From: Prochlorococcus sp. AG-347-L02
GTDB lineage: Bacteria; Cyanobacteriota; Cyanobacteriia; PCC-6307; Cyanobiaceae
DNA length: 64,000 nt
Assembly: GCA_003281255.1 (NCBI GenBank)
Contig: QCCL01000002.1
Location: 1 to 64,000 of the forward strand
Direction: 5' to 3'
The notes under the pieces were generated by a model. It ran no database searches. It had not been told where the DNA came from and was given only the letters and a program-made list of their open reading frames with translations. Both the position numbers and the translations under genes were made by a program. Position 1 is the first letter of the stretch; each line of letters begins with the position of its first letter. Of the stretch, positions 56,018-64,000 are shown piece by piece.

Positions 56018-56424
56018 TGTCTTCCAAAATTTTTTGCATAACTAATTTCTATTTTCCAGAAATTATCGATAACTGGTTCTATTAATTCTGGCCATTCAAT
56101 AACTAAAATAGCTTGTCTTTCTATTGCCTCTTCTTCTTCTGCAAAAAAAACTTCTTTAGCTGAAGAAATATTTTCTAACCTGTATAAATCAAGGTGAATT
56201 AGAGGAATTCTTCCTGAGTTATAGTGATGCGATAAAGCAAATGTAGGGCTTGTAATGTCCTCAGAGATTGATAAGCCTTTAGCAATCCCTTGAACAAATG
56301 AAGTTTTCCCAGCGCCAATTGGACCCTGTAATAAAACAATTGATTCGGGATTTAATTTGTGTGAGAGTTTTTTTCCTAAATTTAAAGTCTCTTTTAAATT
56401 CTCAACAAACACAAAATTACTCAA
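55975..56424 (-). CDS. tsaE: tRNA threonylcarbamoyladenosine biosynthesis protein TsaE
   Basis: LLQGPIGAGKTSFVQGIAKGL, SPTFALSHHYNSGRIPLIHLDLYRLE. Confidence 0.92.
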   Translation of the reverse strand: MSNFVFVENLKETLNLGKKLSHKLNPESIVLLQGPIGAGKTSFVQGIAKGLSISEDITSPTFALSHHYNSGRIPLIHLDLYRLENISSAKEVFFAEEEEAIERQAILVIEWPELIEPVIDNFWKIEISYAKNFGRHYEIRDPKNLLTFS

Positions 56425-56463
56425 AAATCATTTATAGTTTAATAGAAAAAGTATTTACTAGAT

Positions 56464-57882
56464 ATGGTTATCGCAAATTCAGTTAAAACCTCTATACCTA
56501 ATTACGTAATTGCCGATATCTCTTTATCAGATTTTGGTCGTAAAGAAATTAAAATCGCCGAAACAGAAATGCCTGGATTAATGGCATTAAGAGATAAATA
56601 TCAATCTGAAAAACCTCTAAAAGGTGCAAAAATAGCTGGAAGCCTTCATATGACTATTCAAACAGCAGTTTTAATTGAAACTCTTGTTGATCTTGGTGCA
56701 GCAGTGAAATGGGCTTCATGCAATATTTTTTCAACTCAAGATCATGCTGCTGCAGCTATCGCAGATCAAGGAATTCCTGTATACGCAAAAAAAGGCGAGA
56801 CTCTTGATGAATATTGGCAATATACCCACTATATCCTTGATTGGGGTTCAGACTCTCCAAATATGATCCTTGATGATGGGGGAGATGCAACTGGCTTATT
56901 GATACTCGGTAGTAAAGCAGAAAAAGATTTATCTGTCTTAGATAATCCTAGTAATGAAGAAGAAATTGCTTTATTTAATTCTATTAAGTCTAAGTTGGAA
57001 ATTGATAGTGACTTCTATTCTAGAATTAAGAGTAATATCATTGGTGTCACTGAAGAAACTACAACGGGAGTTGCAAGACTTTATCAACTGCAAAAGCAAA
57101 ATGCTTTACCTTTCCCTGCTATCAACGTTAATGATTCAGTAACCAAGAGCAAATTTGATAATTTATATGGTTGCCGCGAATCTTTAGTTGATAGCATAAA
57201 GCGTGCAACTGACGTGATGATTGCTGGGAAGGTCGCTTTAGTCATGGGTTTTGGAGATGTAGGTAAGGGTTCTGCCCAGTCATTACGTGGACTTGGTGCA
57301 ATCGTAAAAGTTGCTGAAGTTGATCCAATTTGTGCTCTTCAAGCAGCAATGGAAGGTTTTAGCGTAGTTACGCTAGATGATGTTGTGAAAGATATAGATA
57401 TCTTTGTAACGGCTACTGGTAACTATCAGGTAATAACACATGAAAATCTTCTCAAGATGAAGGATGAGGCCATAGTTTGTAATATTGGACATTTCGATAA
57501 TGAAATTGATGTAGCTTCATTAAAAAATTATCAATGGGAAAATATTAAACCGCAAGTTGATCACATAACTCTACCTAGTGGAAATAAAATTATTCTTTTA
57601 GCTGAGGGTAGATTAGTCAATTTAGGCTGTGCCACTGGCCACCCAAGTTTTGTTATGAGTAATTCTTTTACTAATCAAGTATTAGCTCAAATTGAACTTT
57701 TCAATAAGTCAGAGCAATATACAAAAGAAGTTTATGTATTACCAAAACATCTAGATGAAATGGTAGCTAGATTACATCTAGATAAAATTGGTGCAAAATT
57801 AACAAAATTAACCAAAGAACAAGCTGATTATATTAATGTCTCTGTTGATGGACCTTATAAACCAGAACTTTATAGATATTAA
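56464..57882 (+). CDS. ahcY: Adenosylhomocysteinase
   Basis: [49 protein letters not shown]-terminus. Confidence 0.98.
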   Translation: MVIANSVKTSIPNYVIADISLSDFGRKEIKIAETEMPGLMALRDKYQSEKPLKGAKIAGSLHMTIQTAVLIETLVDLGAAVKWASCNIFSTQDHAAAAIADQGIPVYAKKGETLDEYWQYTHYILDWGSDSPNMILDDGGDATGLLILGSKAEKDLSVLDNPSNEEEIALFNSIKSKLEIDSDFYSRIKSNIIGVTEETTTGVARLYQLQKQNALPFPAINVNDSVTKSKFDNLYGCRESLVDSIKRATDVMIAGKVALVMGFGDVGKGSAQSLRGLGAIVKVAEVDPICALQAAMEGFSVVTLDDVVKDIDIFVTATGNYQVITHENLLKMKDEAIVCNIGHFDNEIDVASLKNYQWENIKPQVDHITLPSGNKIILLAEGRLVNLGCATGHPSFVMSNSFTNQVLAQIELFNKSEQYTKEVYVLPKHLDEMVARLHLDKIGAKLTKLTKEQADYINVSVDGPYKPELYRY

Positions 57883-57884
57883 GA

Positions 57885-58538
57885 TTGAATTTAATTTTTG
57901 TAAATTTTCTTACTTCAATTCCGGATTACATTAGTTTGGCTGTTGAAAAAAATTCAACTATTGCATACCTTACTATTTGTCTGGCTATGTTTTTAGAAAA
58001 TATTATCCCCCCAATCCCTTCGGAAATAATAATGCCATTGGGTGGATTTTTTGTTTATCAGCAAAAATTAAACTTTTATATTTTAGTTTTTTGGGGATTA
58101 CTTGGAACTATCTTAGGATCATTGCCTTGGTATTATTTAGGTAGATTAGTAAATGAAAAAAGACTTTCGAATTTTCTAGATAAAAATGGAAAATATCTGG
58201 GCATTTCTTCTAATGATCTAAATAAAAGTAAAAGGTGGTTTGATAAATATGGCGTTTCTTTAGTTTTTTGGGGCAGATTAGTACCAGGCATAAGAACTTT
58301 AATTTCAGTTCCCGCTGGCATAGAACTTATGCCATTAAAAAAATTTTTGCTTTGGACTACACTTGGTAGCTTGATATGGGTAGCACTTCTCACTTATTCA
58401 GGGTATTTATTTGGTGAAAACTATCTAGTCATTGAAACTTACTTAGATCAAATCAAATATATTATAAAGCCAATTTTAATTTTAATTTTCTTATATTTTT
58501 TTATAAAAATACTTATTAGATTTTTCAAAAAAAAATAG
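57885..58538 (+). CDS. DedA-family (SNARE-associated) membrane protein (TTG start)
   Basis: LENIIPPIPSEIIMPLGGF, FWGRLVPGIRTLISVPAGIELMPLKKF. Confidence 0.92.
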   Translation: MNLIFVNFLTSIPDYISLAVEKNSTIAYLTICLAMFLENIIPPIPSEIIMPLGGFFVYQQKLNFYILVFWGLLGTILGSLPWYYLGRLVNEKRLSNFLDKNGKYLGISSNDLNKSKRWFDKYGVSLVFWGRLVPGIRTLISVPAGIELMPLKKFLLWTTLGSLIWVALLTYSGYLFGENYLVIETYLDQIKYIIKPILILIFLYFFIKILIRFFKKK

Positions 58539-58541
58539 AGC

Positions 58542-58913
58542 TTAGAAAGGAATTTCACTTGAGTTACTGCTGTTGGAATATTGATTATTATCAGAGTCTT
58601 TTCGTGATCCTAATAAGTTTAATCTATCTACCCTAACAACTGGTTTAAATCTATCTTCTCCAGTATTTTTATCTTTCCAACTATCAATTTTAAAGCTTCC
58701 TGTAATTCCAATTAATGATCCTTTTTTCACATAATCTGCGGCTATTTGTGCTTGCTTGCCCCATATCTCTAAATTAAACCAATCTGGCTCTTCATCTCTG
58801 CTTCTCCTGTTAACTGCAATTGTGAAATTCGCCACAATACTGCCAGATTCAAAATATCTGACATCTGGTTCTCGTCCTGCTCTGCCAACAAGATTGATAG
58901 TGTTAATTTCCAT
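58542..58913 (-). CDS. ssb: Single-stranded DNA-binding protein
   Basis: INTINLVGRAGREPDVRYFESGSIVANFTIAVNRR; acidic-type EIPF C-terminus. Confidence 0.95.
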   Translation of the reverse strand: MEINTINLVGRAGREPDVRYFESGSIVANFTIAVNRRSRDEEPDWFNLEIWGKQAQIAADYVKKGSLIGITGSFKIDSWKDKNTGEDRFKPVVRVDRLNLLGSRKDSDNNQYSNSSNSSEIPF

Positions 58914-59045
58914 AAATTTTTTTTTTAATACTACTCATATTTTCAGGTTTTGCTCAAAGTTTTAAGTGCTATTCATAACTAAACGACAGAATTCCGGGAG
59001 CTTAGCAAAAAATAGATATATTATTTAAAAAAAGAAATTCTTATT

Positions 59046-60098
59046 GTGATTTTTAACAGATTTAAATTTTCTAGAGATATTGGCATAGATTTGGGAACTG
59101 CCAATACTCTTATACACGTATCAGGAAAAGGAGTTGTTTTACAGGAGCCTTCTGTGGTAGCTATGGATTTAGAAGAAGGAATTCCATTAGCTGTTGGCAA
59201 AGAAGCAAAGTTAATGCTTGGAAGGACCCCTGGCAATATAAGAGCTGTAAGACCACTAAGAGACGGGGTTATCGCAGATTTTGATGCTGCAGAACAAATG
59301 ATAAAAACATTTATTCAAAAATGTAATGAAGGCAAAGGGATAGTAGCCCCAAGAATAGTTATTGGTATTCCCAGTGGAGTTACTAGTGTTGAGCGAAGAG
59401 CAGTAAGAGAAGCTGGATTAGCGGGAGCTAGAGAAGTTCATTTAATTGATGAACCTGTTGCAGCGGCAATAGGAGCATCATTACCAGTAACTGAACCAAT
59501 TGGAACAATGATTGTTGATATTGGTGGAGGTACTACTGAGGTTGCAGTATTAAGTTTAGGAGGAACCGTATTGAGTGAATCTGTTCGAATAGCAGGTGAT
59601 GAAATAAACGAGTCAATTGCGCTATATCTTAAAAAAGTTCACAATTTAGTTGTAGGAGAGAGAACTGCAGAAGATATCAAGATTAAAATTGGATCTGCAT
59701 TTCCAGATGATGATTTTGATAAAACTACTTTAGAGGTAAGAGGTTTACATCTTTTATCTGGTCTACCTAGGTCAGTCACTTTGACATCTGGGGAAATCAG
59801 AGAAGCCATGGCTGAAACACTTAGTAAAATAGTCGAAGCTGTAAAAAGAACTTTAGAGAGAACTCCCCCTGAACTTGCTGCAGACATAGTTGATAGGGGG
59901 ATTATGCTTGCAGGTGGTGGAGCTTTAGTGAGAGGTATTAATGATTTATTGAGCGATGAAACAGGGATTTTTACTCACATAGCAGAAAACCCACTGCTTT
60001 GTGTAGTAAATGGTTGTGGAGAGGTGTTGGATGATTTTAAAAAACTCAAAAGAGTTGTTGACACTCCAGACTTTATAAGGAATGCCATAAGAGATTAA
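59046..60098 (+). CDS. mreB: Rod shape-determining protein MreB (GTG start)
   Basis: [47 protein letters not shown]. Confidence 0.97.
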   Translation: MIFNRFKFSRDIGIDLGTANTLIHVSGKGVVLQEPSVVAMDLEEGIPLAVGKEAKLMLGRTPGNIRAVRPLRDGVIADFDAAEQMIKTFIQKCNEGKGIVAPRIVIGIPSGVTSVERRAVREAGLAGAREVHLIDEPVAAAIGASLPVTEPIGTMIVDIGGGTTEVAVLSLGGTVLSESVRIAGDEINESIALYLKKVHNLVVGERTAEDIKIKIGSAFPDDDFDKTTLEVRGLHLLSGLPRSVTLTSGEIREAMAETLSKIVEAVKRTLERTPPELAADIVDRGIMLAGGGALVRGINDLLSDETGIFTHIAENPLLCVVNGCGEVLDDFKKLKRVVDTPDFIRNAIRD

Positions 60099-60102
60099 TG
60101 TT

Positions 60103-60852
60103 ATGTTAGGTATCCGACGAATTTCTACTAGTCGTTGGTGGCATAAAAAGAAAAATTGGCTTTTTTTTGCAATTTTTTTACTTTTGACTTTTGTAAGAAT
60201 ATCAAAAGGAGCTTTTTATAAAGATTTTTATTATTTTATTTCAAAACCTTTTTGGCCGGGTCAATTTCAAAAAGAAATTGTTCTTGAGAGTATTGATCAA
60301 GAATATTTAATAAAGTTAAATCTTCTTAAAAAAGATAATTTAAGATTGCGACAAATCTTATCTCTTCAAGAATCATCTAATGATGAACATATTTCAGCTG
60401 CAGTTATTTCGAGGAAAACAGGTGGTTGGTGGAGACAAATTATTTTAAACAAAGGTTCAAAGGATGGAGTAGAAATTGGCAATATTGTGATTGGTCCGGG
60501 TGGATTATTAGGAAGAGTAAAGAATACTTCTTTATTCACTTCGTCGGTAACTTTAATAACTTCTCCAGAAAGTAAGTTAGGCGTTTGGGTTGATAGAATT
60601 CAAACCAATGGATTACTTATCGGTTTAGGAGATGATTATCCTAGCCTAATACTTTATTCAGAAGATGCTGATATTAAAGTTGGAGATTTTGTATCATCAT
60701 CTCCCGCTAGTACGTTATTACCTCCAAATATCCCTATTGGTATTGTCCAATCTATAGATGAGACATTGAAATCAAAAAAAACGGCAAAAATTTTACTTTT
60801 AGCAAAACCTCATGTAATTGATTGGGTGCAAATTTTGGAAGTAAATATTTAA
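60103..60852 (+). CDS. mreC: Rod shape-determining protein MreC
   Basis: Position after mreB; AAVISRKTGGWWRQIILNKGSKDGVEIGNIVIGPGGLLGRV. Confidence 0.94.
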   Translation: MLGIRRISTSRWWHKKKNWLFFAIFLLLTFVRISKGAFYKDFYYFISKPFWPGQFQKEIVLESIDQEYLIKLNLLKKDNLRLRQILSLQESSNDEHISAAVISRKTGGWWRQIILNKGSKDGVEIGNIVIGPGGLLGRVKNTSLFTSSVTLITSPESKLGVWVDRIQTNGLLIGLGDDYPSLILYSEDADIKVGDFVSSSPASTLLPPNIPIGIVQSIDETLKSKKTAKILLLAKPHVIDWVQILEVNI

Positions 60853-61370
60853 TGAATAAGTTTTTAACAAAAAAATTATCCATAATAAGCTTTACTTTTA
60901 TCCCAATTATTTATTTATGGCATCCTAATTGGCTTGGATTTTTAGGTGTTCAGCCATATTGGCCATTATTTTGGTTATTGCCTTGGTCAATGATTAATGG
61001 ATCAATAAATGGATTAATGTTTGGTTTGTTTTTAGGTCTAATTTTAGATTCTCTAACTTTAAATGAAAGTTTTACTCAAATACCAGGCTTAATTTTTTGT
61101 GGGTTTTTGTTTGGGAGAATTAAATTACATAGTGATTTTTTGTTAGGACATTTTAGGTATGGTTTAATTTGTTCTTTAGGAAGTTTTTTATGTGGAACTT
61201 TTTATTTTTTACAAATTTTGTTTAGAAATTTTTCAGATAGTAATTTTTTAATGTTGATCCCCAGTGTTAAAAATACCTTAGCGGAAGTTTTTTTGACAGG
61301 TTTATTTGCTCCCTTTATTTGCTCCCAACTTTTAAGAATGTTTAACTTTTCAAGAAGAAAAATACAGTAA
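60852..61370 (+). CDS. mreD: Rod shape-determining protein MreD (ATG overlapping the mreC stop; track ORF starts at 60822)
   Basis: Polytopic membrane protein directly after mreC; TAATG overlap. Confidence 0.85.
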   Translation: MNKFLTKKLSIISFTFIPIIYLWHPNWLGFLGVQPYWPLFWLLPWSMINGSINGLMFGLFLGLILDSLTLNESFTQIPGLIFCGFLFGRIKLHSDFLLGHFRYGLICSLGSFLCGTFYFLQILFRNFSDSNFLMLIPSVKNTLAEVFLTGLFAPFICSQLLRMFNFSRRKIQ

Positions 61371-61548
61371 TAAATTTTGCAAAAAAGGTAAAAGTTTTTG
61401 AAAAAATTCACATATTTTCAAATCATTTAAATTTTTTAAACCTTAGAAATATCTCTTTGCGGGTTCGTAATGTTATATTTTTAATTGTTAGAATAAATAT
61501 TCAATGCAATAGTTTTTGCTTTGAAATATCTAGAAATCTTTTTTAACT

Positions 61549-62295
61549 ATGTCAAAAGCAAGAATTTTAGTAGTTGATGATGAACCAGCAGTTTTGAAGG
61601 TATTAGTTACGAGGCTTCAACTAGCTGGATATCAAGTGTATTCAGCCACTAACGGCGAAGAAGCCCTTGAATCTTTTCACAGGGATTCCCCAGATTTGAT
61701 AGTTCTTGATGTTATGCTTCCAAAAATGGATGGATTTGCTGTTTGTAGAAGAATTAGAGCTGAGTCAGTAGTTCCAATAATATTCTTAACAGCTTTAGAA
61801 GCTATTTCTGAGAGAGTTGCAGGTTTGGATTTAGGGGCTGATGATTACTTATCTAAACCATTTAGCCCAAAAGAGTTAGAAGCTAGAATAGCTACAATTT
61901 TGAGAAGAATGGGTCCAACTGTATCAGTTACGGAAACTAAAGAAGTTCCTTCAGGCAAAGGAGTTATGAAATTTGGAAGTTTAGTTGTTGATACTAATCG
62001 CAGACAAGTTTCAAGAGCAGGAGATAGAATTAGCCTAACTTATACTGAATTTAGCCTCCTAGAATTATTGTTTGACGAACCTGGAAAGGTTGTCCCTAGA
62101 GCAGAAATTTTAGAACAGTTATGGGGTTATCCTCCTCGAAGAGCAGCAGATTTAAGAGTTGTAGATGTATATGTAGCTAGATTAAGAGGTAAATTAGAAC
62201 CAGATCCAAGAAATCCAGAATTAATATTAACTGTTAGAGGAATTGGTTACGCATCTCAGAGAGTTGGTGAAACAGCCACAACTTTGGCAAGTTGA
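61549..62295 (+). CDS. OmpR/PhoB-type response regulator, RpaB/Ycf27-like
   Basis: ILVVDDEPAVLKVL, LDVMLPKMDGF, LGADDYLSKPFSPKELEARI, C-terminal wHTH. Confidence 0.88.
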   Translation: MSKARILVVDDEPAVLKVLVTRLQLAGYQVYSATNGEEALESFHRDSPDLIVLDVMLPKMDGFAVCRRIRAESVVPIIFLTALEAISERVAGLDLGADDYLSKPFSPKELEARIATILRRMGPTVSVTETKEVPSGKGVMKFGSLVVDTNRRQVSRAGDRISLTYTEFSLLELLFDEPGKVVPRAEILEQLWGYPPRRAADLRVVDVYVARLRGKLEPDPRNPELILTVRGIGYASQRVGETATTLAS

Positions 62296-62345
62296 GCCAT
62301 AGTCTGATAATTTTATTAAATAAAACAAATATATTAAAATAGATT

Positions 62346-63884
62346 TTGTCTGAAATAAAAGAAGCACGCTTACAAAAAGCTAATTCTCTCGTTAGTAAAG
62401 GATATGCTTCTTACGCCCAGAGCTTTAGGGTTTCAAATACTACAAAATTTCTCATTCAAAAATTTGATTATCTAGAAAATGGTCAAGAGGAAGACTTCAG
62501 TGTTTCTATTGCTGGAAGAGTTATGGCAAAAAGGGTAATGGGTAAAATTGCCTTTTTCACAATAAGCGATCAAGAAGGTCTGATTCAGCTTTATCTAGAT
62601 AAAAAGATTATTAACTTAAATTTAGAAAAACAAAAATTACTTTCTTTTGAAGATCTAAAGGAAATTGTAGATATTGGTGATTGGATAGGAGTCTACGGAA
62701 CTATTAAAAAAACAAATAAAGGTGAGCTTTCTATCAAAGTAGAAAAATGGGAAATGTTATCCAAATCATTACAACCTTTGCCAGATAAATGGCATGGATT
62801 GACTGATATTGAAAAAAGATATAGACAACGTTATCTAGATTTAATAGTCAACCCTCAATCTAAAAATGTATTTAAAACAAGAGCAAAATGTATAAGTTTT
62901 ATAAGAAAATGGTTAGATAATAGAAATTTTTTAGAGATAGAGACTCCAATTCTGCAATCTGAAGCTGGTGGTGCTGAAGCAAGACCATTTATCACTCATC
63001 ACAATACATTAGATATTCCTTTATATCTAAGAATAGCTACAGAATTACATTTAAAAAGAATGGTTGTTGGAGGATTTGAGAAAGTATATGAATTGGGAAG
63101 AATCTTCCGTAATGAGGGGATAAGTACAAGGCATAATCCAGAATTCACCTCAGTTGAAATTTATGAAGCTTTTTCTGACTATGTCGATATGATGAATTTA
63201 ACAGAGGAATTGATCAAGGATATTGTAGCTGATGCATGTGGATCTTTAACTATAAATTATCAAAATAAAGAAATTGATTTTTCTAAACCTTGGACAAGAA
63301 TATCCATGAAAGATATTGTCAAACAATATACAGGGATTGATTTTGATTCTTTCAGTGGAGATTTTCAAGCAGCAAAACAAGCCGTTAAAAGTATAAATGT
63401 TGATTTCTCTAATAAAGTCAATACAATAGGAAGACTTTTAAATGAGGTCTTTGAACAAAAAGTAGAATCAAAACTTATAGAACCCACTTTTGTTATCGAT
63501 TATCCTGTTGAAATTTCTCCTTTAGCAAGGCCTCATCTTGATAATAAAGAAATAGTTCAGAGATTTGAATTATTTATTGTAGGTCGCGAGCTAGCAAATG
63601 CATTTAGTGAGTTGATAGATCCAGTAGATCAAAGAGAAAGGATGCAATTACAGCAATCTCTTAGAGATGAAGGAGATCTTGAGGCTCACTGTATAGATGA
63701 AGATTTCTTGAATGCTTTAGAGATTGGCATGCCTCCTACTGGAGGATTAGGCATAGGCATTGATAGGCTAATTATGTTAATTACTAATAGCCCATCAATA
63801 AGAGATGTAATCCCTTTCCCATTGTTAAAACCAGAAATAACTTCCAAAAAAAATGAAAAATTACCCTTGAATGAAGTAAAATAA
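62346..63884 (+). CDS. lysS: Lysyl-tRNA synthetase (TTG start)
   Basis: [54 protein letters not shown]. Confidence 0.97.
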   Translation: MSEIKEARLQKANSLVSKGYASYAQSFRVSNTTKFLIQKFDYLENGQEEDFSVSIAGRVMAKRVMGKIAFFTISDQEGLIQLYLDKKIINLNLEKQKLLSFEDLKEIVDIGDWIGVYGTIKKTNKGELSIKVEKWEMLSKSLQPLPDKWHGLTDIEKRYRQRYLDLIVNPQSKNVFKTRAKCISFIRKWLDNRNFLEIETPILQSEAGGAEARPFITHHNTLDIPLYLRIATELHLKRMVVGGFEKVYELGRIFRNEGISTRHNPEFTSVEIYEAFSDYVDMMNLTEELIKDIVADACGSLTINYQNKEIDFSKPWTRISMKDIVKQYTGIDFDSFSGDFQAAKQAVKSINVDFSNKVNTIGRLLNEVFEQKVESKLIEPTFVIDYPVEISPLARPHLDNKEIVQRFELFIVGRELANAFSELIDPVDQRERMQLQQSLRDEGDLEAHCIDEDFLNALEIGMPPTGGLGIGIDRLIMLITNSPSIRDVIPFPLLKPEITSKKNEKLPLNEVK

Positions 63885-63912
63885 ATAAATTAATCCAATA
63901 CGAATTTTTTAA

Positions 63913-64000
63913 ATGAGTGGTGAACGTGTTGGTTTCCGTTTCAAACACGCGGATGCAGTAGTAAAAAGAAATCCTCAGGGCCGATCAAGAAGAGGATGGG
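63913..64000 (+). CDS. Start of a hypothetical protein truncated by the window edge (MSGERVGFRFKHADAVVKRNPQGRSRRGW...)
   Basis: ATG-initiated open frame to the window end. Confidence 0.55.
   Translation, partial: MSGERVGFRFKHADAVVKRNPQGRSRRGW

Noticed and set aside
61455-61475. TTTGCGGGTTCGTAATG as a second tRNA remnant (TTCG T-loop-like)
   Set aside because: Only a short T-loop-like string, with no pairing arms or match to the tRNA in this window

Overview
The window looks like a typical AT-rich, gene-dense chromosome segment from a Prochlorococcus-type picocyanobacterium. This assignment rests on gene content (psbZ, sqdB/sqdX, desC, ycf23, a ycf37-like TPR gene, a group-2 sigma factor, mreBCD, gyrB and others) and codon style; no search was run. 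Almost all of it is core housekeeping sequence: about 60 convincing CDS, one tRNA-Gly(GCC), no rRNA, no CRISPR array and no recognisable integrase or transposase. The most interesting locus is about 39.79-41.0 kb. An intact tRNA-Gly gene is followed about 1.1 kb later by a degenerate same-strand copy of its 3' half. The interval between them holds a SAM methyltransferase-like gene, an unlisted 50-aa small ORF directly upstream of it, and imperfect GC-richer repeats. This is the expected footprint of a tRNA-targeting integrative element or a degraded genomic island. It sits beside two more accessory-looking genes (NTF2/SnoaL-like and GNAT) before core secA. Smaller leads include stacked palindromes in the tilS/ycf23 intergenic region, an inverted repeat directly upstream of gyrB, a palindrome between tig and asd, a 9-nt tandem repeat coding the Lys/Thr tail of trigger factor, an HTH-like gene divergent from desC, and possible slippery A8 tracts in dnaX. 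Coordinates of short repeats were counted by hand and could be off by 1-2 nt.
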